64,000 nucleotides of DNA from Brasilonema sennae CENA114 (GTDB lineage: Bacteria; Cyanobacteriota; Cyanobacteriia; Cyanobacteriales; Nostocaceae): NCBI RefSeq assembly GCF_006968745.1, contig NZ_CP030118.1, forward strand, positions 6,050,340-6,114,339, read 5' to 3'. How positions within the stretch are numbered: the stretch's first letter is position 1; each line of letters starts with the position of its first letter. The notes below the pieces were generated by a model. The model ran no database searches. It was given only the letters and a program-made list of their open reading frames with translations, and was not told where the DNA came from. A program made the position numbers and the translations under genes. Shown here one piece after another: positions 36,193 through 45,179 of the stretch.

Positions 36193-37506
36193 CTATTGAG
36201 ACACACTACTAGTTACTTTCGGTTGGTCTAGATAGGCATAAACGAGCTTAGAAACTTGACTAATAAAGTCTCTGGCTCTTGTATCACCAAAAGGTCTTTT
36301 CACCAAAATGCCTGCTAAATATCGCTTACCGGATGGTAACTCAATGATCCCTGCATCCCCAAGGAGAACTCCAAGAGTTCCTGTTTTGTGAGCAATGACT
36401 GCACCTTTACCAAGTCCAGCTGGTAGCAATCTTTTGTTTTCCACGCGACGCATGATTCCCAAAGCCTGGGAGTGGCTTGTACTACTAAGCAGCTTGTTAT
36501 TTGCAACTAACGCCGAGAGTCTGACTAAGTCTTTGGGACTGGTTGTGTTAGTCCCCTTAAAGTCGCCTAACTGACGACGAATCACAGTGTTTTGCAATCC
36601 CCAACTACGAAACCGCTCGTTTAACTTAGCCATACCACCTAAACGGTCAATAATCATATTGGTGGCAGTATTATCACTTATAGTAATCATCTTTGTAGCA
36701 GTATCTAAAACACTCAGTTTGGTTCCCACAGGTTTGAACTGCAAGACTCCAGAACCTTCAGCTTCAGACTTCAAGTCACGCCGCACGACTAAGGTTTCAT
36801 TCAGCTTGACTCTACCTGCATCAACCTCCTGAAATAAAGCAACTAGAATTGGAAACTTAATGGTGCTAGCAGCTGGAAATACCTTCTCTCCATTGAAGTC
36901 CAAATAGTTGCCTGTGTCCAAATCTAGAAAAAACATTCCTGGTGAGAGAAAGCTGTAGCGAGCCATCAGTGTTTTCAGTGGAGAACTGAGCTGCAACAAT
37001 TCCTTTCCCAAGGGGACAACTCCAGCAAAGGTCGAAATAGCACCGATTTGGAGGGGAATTTGTTCTTCTCCAACGCTGGTATTTACGACTGTCGCTTGTG
37101 CATCACCGATAGCTGCACGCTCAATTGAGGAGAATTTTACTATCCAATGTGAGGAAGAATCTCCCTGAATCAATAATTTTTCTGGGGAAACTGTGTAACC
37201 AGGCGCTAATTCAACAACTAATCTGGTTGTCTCGGAGTCTACTTGTCCAAGCCGAATCTCTCGAATTGCTGAGCCAAGATTTTTACGGATTGTATTCTCG
37301 TTTAGATTTGTTGTTCCTGGCAAATCAATAACAAGTCTCATCGGGTTATTGATTAAAAAAGCTTTTGGTTGTACTCCAGAATCAGTAGTTATATCTAGTT
37401 GATTTTGAACGGGGTCGAAATACCAAGATTGCAAGCGAGCCGCTTTGACTGGAGAAGATAACAGTACAATACTGACGACGCTAGCTAACAGGAAACTAAG
37501 TCTCAT
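36193..37506 (-). CDS. AMIN domain fused to a class A beta-lactamase-like serine hydrolase
   Basis: A 437-residue exported protein from ATG 37506 (MRLSFLLASVVSIVLLSSPV, a signal peptide ending near VKA). Residues ~25-130 are an AMIN domain (SWYFDPVQNQLDITTD, MRLVIDLPGT), which targets peptidoglycan or the septum in other proteins. The C-terminal half has the serine beta-lactamase/DD-peptidase motifs: SxxK as ASTIKFPIL (~213), SDN as ISDNTATN (~272) and KTG as AHKTGTLG (~372). A Glu-containing EAEGSGVLQ lies where the omega loop would be. It may be a beta-lactamase or a wall-modifying hydrolase; AMIN favours a periplasmic wall role. It is a single gene. Confidence 0.88.
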   Translation of the reverse strand: MRLSFLLASVVSIVLLSSPVKAARLQSWYFDPVQNQLDITTDSGVQPKAFLINNPMRLVIDLPGTTNLNENTIRKNLGSAIREIRLGQVDSETTRLVVELAPGYTVSPEKLLIQGDSSSHWIVKFSSIERAAIGDAQATVVNTSVGEEQIPLQIGAISTFAGVVPLGKELLQLSSPLKTLMARYSFLSPGMFFLDLDTGNYLDFNGEKVFPAASTIKFPILVALFQEVDAGRVKLNETLVVRRDLKSEAEGSGVLQFKPVGTKLSVLDTATKMITISDNTATNMIIDRLGGMAKLNERFRSWGLQNTVIRRQLGDFKGTNTTSPKDLVRLSALVANNKLLSSTSHSQALGIMRRVENKRLLPAGLGKGAVIAHKTGTLGVLLGDAGIIELPSGKRYLAGILVKRPFGDTRARDFISQVSKLVYAYLDQPKVTSSVSQ

Positions 37507-38584
37507 CCGTGTGATTTTTGTGAGCGATAGTAGGATTGTTATGGACAATTTTTCCAGATTTTTATGCCCTTATCCGGAAAAAAAGTACATTAAACTGTAA
37601 TTATTTCTAATTAGTTGCTTGACCGCAAGTGACTTTAGTAACAGAAAACTGACTTATTTGTGTTATCGCCGAAATTAACAACGGTTTTTCCACATAAAAA
37701 AAATCTTGGGAACATTCATTTGGCTATATCAGTCTATAGAGAAGTTGTTTGTAATCCGCAACAAATCAAATAAACAAGGGCAACCTTGATGCTAGGAGGA
37801 TGTGTTGTGTCTCGCTTCAAAAAATAACTTCCGAAAAAGCCTTACAAAAAAACCATCCTGCCCGATGACAAATCTCTCAAGAGTTGAGATAGAAGTCTTG
37901 ATTGAGGGTATTCATATCAACAAGTGAATGAAAAGTTGTCCTAGACTCTCTAAATTGTACGAGATAAATTTTTATCTTTTTTTATCTTTTTTTATTGCCG
38001 CATACCAAATATGTAATGTTTTTATATTTTAGTGCAGATCTCAGTACTACAAATTGACAAAGATAGGATGATCCCAAGCAAGGCGCTTTTTTATAACTAA
38101 TAAATTGGGTTATTAAGAGTTAAAAGTTCCTTATTTGTAGGAGTAAATTCACAAATTCAATAAAAGTGCCAGGTCAGATGAACATATTACCAAAAATCGG
38201 GATAAAAACGCAAATATTCAGCATTTTTTCAGCATAAAATCATGAAAATCTCATTCTTTTGAGATAAAAACTATATCATATTTCTATTTGTATACTACTC
38301 ATGATATAAGACATTTAAGTGATTTTTGGATACAATCACAAAAGTAGTTTGGATTTTGCGATCGCTACCCAACCTACAATTCTTCTTAACTGAACTATAT
38401 TGGCTCAGCTTTGAATGATTTCATCAATATTATGTTAGTAAAATCTTCCGATATACTACGTTAACTCTATTGATTATTAGGAAAATAGAGAAAAATTATT
38501 CTTATAAAAAGTATTGCTATTACATTCTAAATCTGCAATAGTAATGGGTTAAACCCTATATCCAGAAATCAAGACATTAACAAA
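37507..38584. other. Long AT-rich region between divergent genes
   Basis: About 1.08 kb between the beta-lactamase-like gene and egtD. It holds a possible small gene at 37805-37927, T-rich blocks near 37975-38000 and a HIP1 site (near 38360). No transposon ends or larger frames are visible. The size suggests regulatory DNA or a lost gene. Confidence 0.4.
37805..37927 (+). CDS. Possible 40-residue small protein with a strong ribosome-binding site
   Basis: A perfect AGGAGG (37794-37799) stands five bases before a TTG that opens a 40-codon frame (MCLASKNNFRKSLTKKPSCP, ending EVLIEGIHINK). Most genes in this window lack so good a site. The product would be basic in its first half and acidic in its second, with no recognised motif. 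Two other start codons (ATG, GTG) near the site give shorter or badly spaced frames. Low confidence. Confidence 0.25.
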   Translation: MCLASKNNFRKSLTKKPSCPMTNLSRVEIEVLIEGIHINK

Positions 38585-39559
38585 ATGTTAACAACATATT
38601 TGAAAATTCTTAATGATCATTATCAAGCTCTCAACAATGAGGGTAAAGATGTCATTCAAGGATTAACTCAAACACCAAAAAGTTTACCTCCCAAATATTT
38701 TTACGATGATCGCGGCTCGGAATTATTTGAACAAATATGTGAATTACCAGAATATTATCCAACACGAACAGAAGCGTGGATTTTGCGTCAACATGCCGAT
38801 GAAATTGCTCAGATAACAGGTGCTTGTGAACTAGTAGAATTAGGCAGTGGCAGTTCTACCAAAACCAGGTTTTTATTAGATGCTTACCAAAAAATCCCAC
38901 GTTCCTGTAAATATATACCGGTTGATGTTAGTGAGGGAATCCTCAAAAGTAGCGTGCTACAGCTACAACAAAAATATGCCCAGTTGTCGATTGAGGGCTT
39001 AATAGGAACTTACGAACAAGCCTTAGCAAAAGTAGAATCGATTAGCGTGCCATCACGGATGATTTTTTTCCTGGGAAGTTCAATAGGGAATTTTACAGCA
39101 CAAGAGTGCAACAGATTTTTGAGGCAAATTGCCCGCACTTTAAAAACCGGTGATTATTTTCTCCTTGGCATTGATTTACAAAAACCCAAGGATATTTTAG
39201 AAGCGGCTTATAACGATAGTCAAGGAGTAACGGCTGCTTTTAATTTGAATATGCTCTCCCATTTGAATTGGCGTTTCCAGGGTAATTTCGATTTGAATTT
39301 ATTTACCCATGAAGCTATTTATAATCAAGCACAGACTCAGATAGAAATGTATCTTCATTGCCTTGAAAGTCATTGGGTGTCCCTAGAAACTCTAAATTTA
39401 AATGTTTTCTTTGAAGTTGGAGAAAGCATTCTCACGGAAATTTCTCGCAAGTTCGATTTAGTAACTATCCAAAAAGAACTTGAGTTACAAGGACTTAAAA
39501 CACTGAAAATTTGGACTGATCCCAATCAGTGGTTTGGGTTAATTCTTTGCCAAGCTTAA
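38585..39559 (+). CDS. egtD: L-histidine N-alpha-methyltransferase EgtD
   Basis: SAM-dependent trimethylation of histidine to hercynine, the first step of ergothioneine synthesis. It is 324 residues, normal for EgtD. The N-terminal GLTQTPKSLPPKYFYDDRGS, then FEQICELPEYYPTRTE, is diagnostic. The SAM motif VELGSGSSTKTRFLL is near residue 80, and FLGSSIGNF and LLGIDLQKPKDILEAAYNDS follow. It is followed, 71 bases later, by an OvoA/EgtB-like sulfoxide synthase, so the two form a thiol-histidine pathway unit. Confidence 0.95.
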   Translation: MLTTYLKILNDHYQALNNEGKDVIQGLTQTPKSLPPKYFYDDRGSELFEQICELPEYYPTRTEAWILRQHADEIAQITGACELVELGSGSSTKTRFLLDAYQKIPRSCKYIPVDVSEGILKSSVLQLQQKYAQLSIEGLIGTYEQALAKVESISVPSRMIFFLGSSIGNFTAQECNRFLRQIARTLKTGDYFLLGIDLQKPKDILEAAYNDSQGVTAAFNLNMLSHLNWRFQGNFDLNLFTHEAIYNQAQTQIEMYLHCLESHWVSLETLNLNVFFEVGESILTEISRKFDLVTIQKELELQGLKTLKIWTDPNQWFGLILCQA

Positions 39560-39630
39560 ATCTTCCTTCCGAAAACTTAAAGCGGATAAAAATCCCTAGC
39601 GTCCTACTTCCACAGCAATTTCGTGAAAGC

Positions 39631-40965
39631 ATGAATACTCTTAAATCTGTTTATCCTCCAAAGCTTGATAATTGCAATAACCAAGTTATCCTCAATTACT
39701 TTGAGAATGCTTGGCAACTGGAAGATATTCTGATGAAAAGTCTGGTTGGAGAAGATACATTCTATCTCAATCCCGATCCTCTGAGAAATCCTCTGATTTT
39801 TTATCTGGGACATTCGGCTGTTTTTTACATCAATAAATTAATTCGCGTTGGTTTGTTAAAAAAACACCTCAATCCTGACTATGAAATTATCTTTGAAATT
39901 GGGGTTGATCCTGAAATACCACAGGAGTTAATAAGAGCGATCGCTCATCTTGAATGGCCCCAAGTTGCAGAGGTTTGGCAATATCGAGAACAAGCCTATG
40001 AAATGATTGCAGAACTGATTAAGAAAACACCCATCACGAATCCTATCCATCCAAATCATCCTCTTTGGGCTTTAATGATGGGGATAGAACACCAGCGTAT
40101 TCACATTGAAACCTCTTCGGTGTTAATTCGCCAATTGTCTGTAGAGAGAGTCAAACGTCCCCAAAACTGGAAATATGCCCCTTTTAATGGTTACACTCCT
40201 CAGAATGAAATGATAGAGGTTGCTGGTGGAGTCGTGAAAATAGGCAAAGCCTATGATGATCCAACCTACGGATGGGATATTGAGTATGGCGATCGCACTG
40301 TTGAAGTTGCACCTTTTTTAGCCAGTAAATATCTAATTACCAACGCCGAATTTATCTACTTTGTTAAGTCAGGTGGCTACGAAAATCAAGATTATTGGGA
40401 TGAAGAATCTTGGAATTGGAAAACTCAATACAATATTCAACATCCCAAATTTTGGCTACATGAAAATGGTAGCTATAAATATCGAGCCATGTTTGATGAA
40501 ATGGACTTACCTTTAGATTGGCCTGTGGAAGTCAATCACTATGAAGCAATGGCTTACTGTCATTGGAAAGGCAATCAGACTCGTTTAATGAGTGAAGCAG
40601 AGTACCATTTAGCTACTTACGGTAATACTTTGTTAGAAGATGATGTAGATAATTACAATCTTAATTTAAAATTTGGCTCACCGAATCCAGTCGGGATGTT
40701 AGAAACAGCAAAAAGTTACTCTGGACTGTACGATTTGCGGGGCAATGTTTGGGAATGGTTGAGTGATAATTTAAACCCACTTTCCGGATATAAACCTCAT
40801 TATCTTTATGAAGATAATTCTGCTATATTTTTCGATACAAAACATCACATGATGTTAGGAGGATGTTGGATAACTAACGGCACAGAAGCTTTGAAATATT
40901 ACCGCAACTGGTTCCGTCCCAATTTCTATCAACACGCAGGTTTTAGGATTGTTCAAGGCATTTAG
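39631..40965 (+). CDS. OvoA/EgtB-like iron-dependent sulfoxide synthase
   Basis: A 444-residue enzyme from ATG 39631 (an in-frame GTG at 39529 overlaps egtD). The N-terminal DinB-like domain carries the iron ligands: His in FYLGHSAVFYINKL (~58) and HX3HXE in IEHQRIHIETS (~154). The C-terminal formylglycine-generating-enzyme-like domain includes GYENQDYWDEESW and ends PNFYQHAGFRIVQG. The stretch PLIFYLGHSAVFYINKLI is closer to OvoA (5-histidylcysteine sulfoxide synthase) than to mycobacterial EgtB, but the OvoA C-terminal methyltransferase domain is absent. With EgtD next door, hercynine and a thiol donor are the likely substrates; an OvoA-derived ergothioneine route has been reported in cyanobacteria, as far as I recall. 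No EgtE-like lyase is adjacent. Confidence 0.88.
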   Translation: MNTLKSVYPPKLDNCNNQVILNYFENAWQLEDILMKSLVGEDTFYLNPDPLRNPLIFYLGHSAVFYINKLIRVGLLKKHLNPDYEIIFEIGVDPEIPQELIRAIAHLEWPQVAEVWQYREQAYEMIAELIKKTPITNPIHPNHPLWALMMGIEHQRIHIETSSVLIRQLSVERVKRPQNWKYAPFNGYTPQNEMIEVAGGVVKIGKAYDDPTYGWDIEYGDRTVEVAPFLASKYLITNAEFIYFVKSGGYENQDYWDEESWNWKTQYNIQHPKFWLHENGSYKYRAMFDEMDLPLDWPVEVNHYEAMAYCHWKGNQTRLMSEAEYHLATYGNTLLEDDVDNYNLNLKFGSPNPVGMLETAKSYSGLYDLRGNVWEWLSDNLNPLSGYKPHYLYEDNSAIFFDTKHHMMLGGCWITNGTEALKYYRNWFRPNFYQHAGFRIVQGI

Positions 40966-40992
40966 AAATCCAAAAATATCGTAAGTTTAGAC

Positions 40993-41071
40993 ATGAGACT
41001 TCTTGCAAAAGTGAGATGTTACAAGATTTTGTTAAGAGTTAAGAGTTTCCAACTTCTGCAAGAGGTCTCAT
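40993..41071. mobile_element. Small MITE-like inverted-repeat element
   Basis: ATGAGACTTCTTGCAAAAGT at 40993 and its near-perfect inverse ACTTCTGCAAGAGGTCTCAT ending at 41071 (two mismatches in 20) bound 79 bp. Just outside, AAAGTGC-ATCTATG-GCACTTT (41074-41094) forms a hairpin. It lies between convergent genes. Confidence 0.65.
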
Positions 41072-41129
41072 ATAAAGTGCATCTATGGCACTTTACGGGC
41101 AAGCTATCATGGAGAATTGGTATAAGTCT

Positions 41130-42512
41130 TTAAATTGCACGAGAGAACTTTTTCTCTTGTTTGATTGTGTGCATATCAAAGATGACAGCAATGTTTCGTA
41201 TGAGTAGTCTACCGATTTCTGTGACACTAATGTGGTTTCTTGATAGCCTAACCAATCCATCTGCTTCTAAACTCTTCAAAACTTCTAATTCCTGAGAGAA
41301 ATAATCGTCAAAAACGATATGGTACTTGTCTTCAATATCTTGCTTATACAGTTGAAAATGGCACATGATGCTCATGATCACATCGCGTCTGAGAATATCA
41401 TCCCAAGTAAGTTTGATACCTTTACTAATAGGTAGAATATCTGTGTCAATTGCCTGATAGTAATCCTTTAATTGCTTGTGATTTTGGGCGTAGGTATCTT
41501 CTAGCATACTGATGGATGTGGCACCAAAACCAAAGAGTTCTGCTTGTCCTTGAGTTGTGTAGCCTTGGAAGTTGCGTTTGAGAGTGCGATCGCCCTGTGC
41601 AATTGCTAATTCATCATTAGATTTGGCAAAATGATCCATCCCAATAAATAGATATTGGTGATTCGTCAACTCCTCAACTGTCATCTTCAAAATTTCTAAC
41701 TTTTCCTGCGCTGGCGGTAGTGCTTCTACTGGTATGTTTTTTTGGACTGCTTTCAGCCAAGGGACATAAGCAAAGTTAAAAACAGCAATCCTGTCTGGGT
41801 TTAATTCAATTGTTTTTTTCAGCGTCTGTTGAAATGTCTGGACGGTCTGATATGGTAGACCATAGATGAGGTCTACATTCACGCTGTCAAACTTCGCTTC
41901 TTTAATTGCGCTCATCACATCAAACAGCATTTCCTCCGGCTGGACGCGATTGACTGCAACTTGCACTTGACGATTAAAATCTTGGATACCAAAACTAATA
42001 CGGTTAAACCCAATTTCTTTCAAAAAGAAAATGTAGTTTTTATCGATATAGCGGGGATTAATCTCAATAGAAATTTCTGCTGTCTGGCTCAGGCTGAAGT
42101 TTTTCTTGATATTTTTCCATAAAAATTCTACTTGTTCAAGGCTTAAATAATTAGGGGTTCCGCCACCCCAGTGAATCTGATCGACTTTTCTATCTCGGTC
42201 AATGAAGCTGGCTGTTTTTTCGATGTCACGCACTAGATACTCCACGTATGGTTGAGCAATATTCTTGTTGTTTGAAATGACTACGTTACAACCGCAAAAG
42301 TAACAAGCACTTTGGCAAAAGGGTATGTGGAAATACAAAGAAAGGGGAGTTTTTCTTTGATTTGAGGTGGCGATCGCCGCTTGAAAGTCGCTTGGGGTGA
42401 ATGCTTCTGTTAATTGTGTTGCTGGTGGATAGCTAGTGTATCTGGGTACAGGAGCATCGTACTTTTTGATGATATCGAAATCAAATTTTACACCAGGAAT
42501 TTGATAAACCAT
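41130..42512 (-). CDS. hemN: Oxygen-independent coproporphyrinogen III oxidase HemN
   Basis: A radical-SAM enzyme converting coproporphyrinogen III to protoporphyrinogen IX without oxygen. It is 460 residues from ATG 42512 (MVYQIPGVKFDFDIIKKYDA). The start PRYTSYPPATQL is typical of genuine HemN. The cluster motif CQSACYFCGCN (~residue 70) has CxxxCxxC plus the extra Cys of HemN. IHWGGGTPNYL and the C-terminal HemN domain (~360-455, RDVIMSIMCHFQ) are also present. It lies downstream of the heme oxygenase gene on the same strand (265-base gap with a hairpin). The pairing with heme oxygenase and acsF resembles the low-oxygen tetrapyrrole gene set of other cyanobacteria. Confidence 0.95.
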   Translation of the reverse strand: MVYQIPGVKFDFDIIKKYDAPVPRYTSYPPATQLTEAFTPSDFQAAIATSNQRKTPLSLYFHIPFCQSACYFCGCNVVISNNKNIAQPYVEYLVRDIEKTASFIDRDRKVDQIHWGGGTPNYLSLEQVEFLWKNIKKNFSLSQTAEISIEINPRYIDKNYIFFLKEIGFNRISFGIQDFNRQVQVAVNRVQPEEMLFDVMSAIKEAKFDSVNVDLIYGLPYQTVQTFQQTLKKTIELNPDRIAVFNFAYVPWLKAVQKNIPVEALPPAQEKLEILKMTVEELTNHQYLFIGMDHFAKSNDELAIAQGDRTLKRNFQGYTTQGQAELFGFGATSISMLEDTYAQNHKQLKDYYQAIDTDILPISKGIKLTWDDILRRDVIMSIMCHFQLYKQDIEDKYHIVFDDYFSQELEVLKSLEADGLVRLSRNHISVTEIGRLLIRNIAVIFDMHTIKQEKKFSRAI

Positions 42513-42695
42513 TGAGGTAGCTTCCAATAAGATGAGCGTATAGAATAGCGTCAGATTCTCATAGATAAATCATCTAATATACGCGTTCAAAAATCCGTTA
42601 TTCATGCACCTTGATCAAGGCAGTCATATCTATAAATTTAGATTTGATTGTTTTTTCCAAAAAAATAGTTTAGGGTTATTTATCACTCCATATAA

Positions 42696-42736
42696 ACACA
42701 GATAGACGCAGAGAAATTATCTGTGTCTATCTGTGG
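42696..42736. repeat. Hairpin between heme oxygenase and hemN genes
   Basis: ACACAGATAGAC pairs with GTCTATCTGTG(G). It is the common CACAGATAGACGCAGAGAAA-type intergenic repeat. It could attenuate or process a transcript running from the heme oxygenase gene into hemN. Confidence 0.6.
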
Positions 42737-42777
42737 TTTTATTTTCAAAACATTGACTTTTGCATCAGGTCTAATTT

Positions 42778-43491
42778 CTAGGCTGTACTGAGTTCGGTAC
42801 TACCAGTGTTATTAGTATTACTTAAGGTATTGAACATGGTTTGACCAATTGCTTGGATTAGGGTTTGTTCTAACTCCTGAACCATTTGCATATTGAGTCC
42901 AAACGCGTTGTTTGCTTCTGCAACAATCTTGTCGGCGGTTGCATCGTCTATTGGCAGTTCATCTAACGTTTGACGATACTTGTCCTTAAATGCTTTCTTG
43001 TCTGGAATTTGGTCAAAATTGTAGAAAGATGTGCCTTCATATCCGGAAAGCTTCAAGACTGACTGAGCAACTTTTTGCAACATTTGACCACCAGACAAGT
43101 CACCCATGTAGCGAGTATAGGCATGACCTATTAATAACGCAGGTTCCTTGGCAGAGAGTTCATGAATGCGGCTGATGTGAGTCTGAGCAGCTTTTGAAGG
43201 TGTTATTTTTTTTCTCCAGTCTTGTCCATAATAAAATTCTAAGTCTTTTTCCAAATGAGCTTTGCGATTGAGTTCTTTAAAGTACACACCATTGATTAAA
43301 GAATTGTCTTTGTGACGTTCTAATGCTGCTTCTAGTGCGGTATAGATGTAATACAAGTTACCTAAAAATTTTGCAAAGCAGTCTCTATCGACAACTCCTT
43401 TAACAAAACATTTCATAAATCCCACATTTTCAATTGCTGCATGAGCCTGCTGTGTTCCGCAGCGAAGTTTTTGGGCTAGATTGCTACTCAT
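42778..43491 (-). CDS. Heme oxygenase (biliverdin-forming)
   Basis: Cleaves heme to biliverdin IX-alpha, CO and iron using ferredoxin; biliverdin feeds phycobilin synthesis. It is 237 residues from ATG 43491 (MSSNLAQKLRCGTQQAHAAI), matching the usual ~238. The proximal His is in TQQAHAAIENVGF (~residue 16), and the distal-helix motif YTRYMGDLSGGQMLQKVAQ is present. The longer frame up to 43617 reads into spacer and is rejected. Its position upstream of hemN suggests the second, microoxic-type isoform (ho2-like), which is inference from context. A C-terminal Asn/Thr-rich tail is slightly unusual. Confidence 0.95.
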   Translation of the reverse strand: MSSNLAQKLRCGTQQAHAAIENVGFMKCFVKGVVDRDCFAKFLGNLYYIYTALEAALERHKDNSLINGVYFKELNRKAHLEKDLEFYYGQDWRKKITPSKAAQTHISRIHELSAKEPALLIGHAYTRYMGDLSGGQMLQKVAQSVLKLSGYEGTSFYNFDQIPDKKAFKDKYRQTLDELPIDDATADKIVAEANNAFGLNMQMVQELEQTLIQAIGQTMFNTLSNTNNTGSTELSTA

Positions 43492-43600
43492 CGTTAAAAT
43501 TGTTCTCGTCCAAATAAAATACGTACCCAAACAAGGGTTTGATTTATTGAAGTTTCGGATTTTCGCAGAATTCCCAGTGTAAGGCTTTAACTGTTTACTG

Positions 43601-43769
43601 AGATCTTGCACCATCATTTTCGTCCGCCAAGAAATAAATTTCTTGGCTCAAAGTTCAAGTCCGTTAAAACGGACTCTTGTTAGTCTTTTAGTCCGTTTTA
43701 ACGGACTTAAGCTATTAGCCTTGAACTTGAGTTCAAGGTGTGCTCACGTAGAGGTGCAACATCTGAGTT
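43601..43769. mobile_element. M1-family MITE between heme oxygenase and acsF
   Basis: Bounded by AGATCTTGCACCA (43601-43613) and GGTGCAACATCTGAGTT (43753-43769). It contains GCCAAGAAAT-AA-ATTTCTTGGC (43626-43647), AGTCCGTT-AA-AACGGACT (43658-43675), AGTCCGTT-TT-AACGGACT (43690-43707) and CCTTGAACT-TG-AGTTCAAGG (43718-43738 region). Confidence 0.8.
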
Positions 43770-44068
43770 CACTGTTCACTGATTATAAAAGTAGTTCACA
43801 GTTAACAAAAGAAGTAGGGACAGATAGCTATCTTGGGCTTAGAGCAGAACTGAAGGAGACACTATCACGCTCGCTTGTTGGTCCAAACCATATTGATGAC
43901 TACTTTAACCATTAAACTATCAAATCGTTGTGTAACTAGGAAACCGTTTAAATTTATTTAGATTTTCCGATTTATAAATCATTTTTTAAATTATTTTACT
44001 TTTGATAGATTTCAAGAAAAATTTATGCTTATATAGCTTTAAAAAGATAAATCGATTGAACGATTCTC
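43770..44068. other. Upstream region of acsF with a possible gene relic
   Basis: From about 43796 to 43915 a plus frame reads QLTKEVGTDSYLGLRAELKE and ends VGPNHIDDYFNH. It looks protein-like but has no start and no family that I recognise. The AT-rich stretch 43960-44050 probably holds the acsF promoter. Confidence 0.3.
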
Positions 44069-45145
44069 ATGGCTAAGTCTCTTCAAACTCCTGCGCCTGA
44101 GTTGCAAAAGCCAGGTGTGAAAGCGCCTGTGCAGGAAACATTGTTAACGCCCCGGTTTTACACGACTGACTTTGACGCTGTAGCACAGTTGGACATTTCA
44201 GCGGATGAAGCGCAGTTGAGAGCTATTGTGGATGAACTGCGGGCTGATTATAACCGCCATCACTTCGTGCGTGATTCTGAGTTTCAGCAGAGTTGGGATA
44301 TGATTGATGGGGAAACACGCCGTGCTTTTATTGATTTTTTAGAACGCTCTTGCACTTCAGAGTTTTCTGGGTTTCTTCTGTTTAAAGAGTTATCGCGCAA
44401 ACTGAAACAGCGAAATCCTCTTTTGGCGGAAGCTTTTAATTTTATGGCGCGGGATGAAGCACGCCATGCGGGATTTCTCAATAAAGCAATGGCGGATTTT
44501 AATCTCTCACTGGATTTGGGCTATCTGACAAAGAATCGTACCTACACCTTTTTTCCACCAGAGTGGATTATCTACGCAGTTTACCTGTCTGAGAAAATTG
44601 GCTACTGGCGCTACATCATTATGTTCCGTCACCTAGAGAAACATCCAGAGTTGAAATTCTATCCCTTGTTTGGCTATTTCGAGAGTTGGTGTCAGGATGA
44701 GAATCGACATGGAGATTTCTTTAAGGCGCTGTTGCGATCGCAACCCCAACTCTGGAACAACTGGAAAGCGCGTTTGTGGGTGCGGTTTTTCCTGCTGTCT
44801 GTGTTCGCGACTCATACTTTAACAGTGCTGGAGAGGGCGTCATTTTATCACTCTATTGGCATCAATGCATACCAATACAATATCCAAGTGATTGAAAAGA
44901 CGAATGAAACCGCTGCACGGGCATTTCCTGTGATACTGAATACAGATCATCCAGAGTTTTTCCGGCGGCTGGAAGAGTGTTCGGATATTAATCTCAAGCT
45001 GACAACGATTAACATCAGCAATAGTCCAAAGATTGTCAAGTTCTTTCAAAAGTTACCCTTGATACTTTCAATCATCGGGCATTTGTTACGGCTTTACTTT
45101 ATCAAGCCTATTGATGCTGAAGTATCTCGCCAAGCAGTTTGCTGA
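44069..45145 (+). CDS. acsF: Mg-protoporphyrin IX monomethyl ester oxidative cyclase
   Basis: Aerobic di-iron cyclase that forms the isocyclic ring of chlorophyll precursors at the thylakoid membrane. It is 358 residues, full length. The di-iron ligands are visible as ARDEARHAGF and CQDENRHGDF, with flanking SCTSEFSGFLLFKELSR. Cyanobacteria can carry two forms; the second (chlAII) is expressed under low oxygen alongside ho2 and hemN. Proximity to those genes suggests this may be that form, but here it is divergent from them rather than in one operon, and sequence alone does not decide. The 577-base divergent spacer holds a MITE. Confidence 0.93.
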   Translation: MAKSLQTPAPELQKPGVKAPVQETLLTPRFYTTDFDAVAQLDISADEAQLRAIVDELRADYNRHHFVRDSEFQQSWDMIDGETRRAFIDFLERSCTSEFSGFLLFKELSRKLKQRNPLLAEAFNFMARDEARHAGFLNKAMADFNLSLDLGYLTKNRTYTFFPPEWIIYAVYLSEKIGYWRYIIMFRHLEKHPELKFYPLFGYFESWCQDENRHGDFFKALLRSQPQLWNNWKARLWVRFFLLSVFATHTLTVLERASFYHSIGINAYQYNIQVIEKTNETAARAFPVILNTDHPEFFRRLEECSDINLKLTTINISNSPKIVKFFQKLPLILSIIGHLLRLYFIKPIDAEVSRQAVC

Positions 45146-45179
45146 ACTTTGTAGAAACATAAAGATGTGCTATTCGCCT

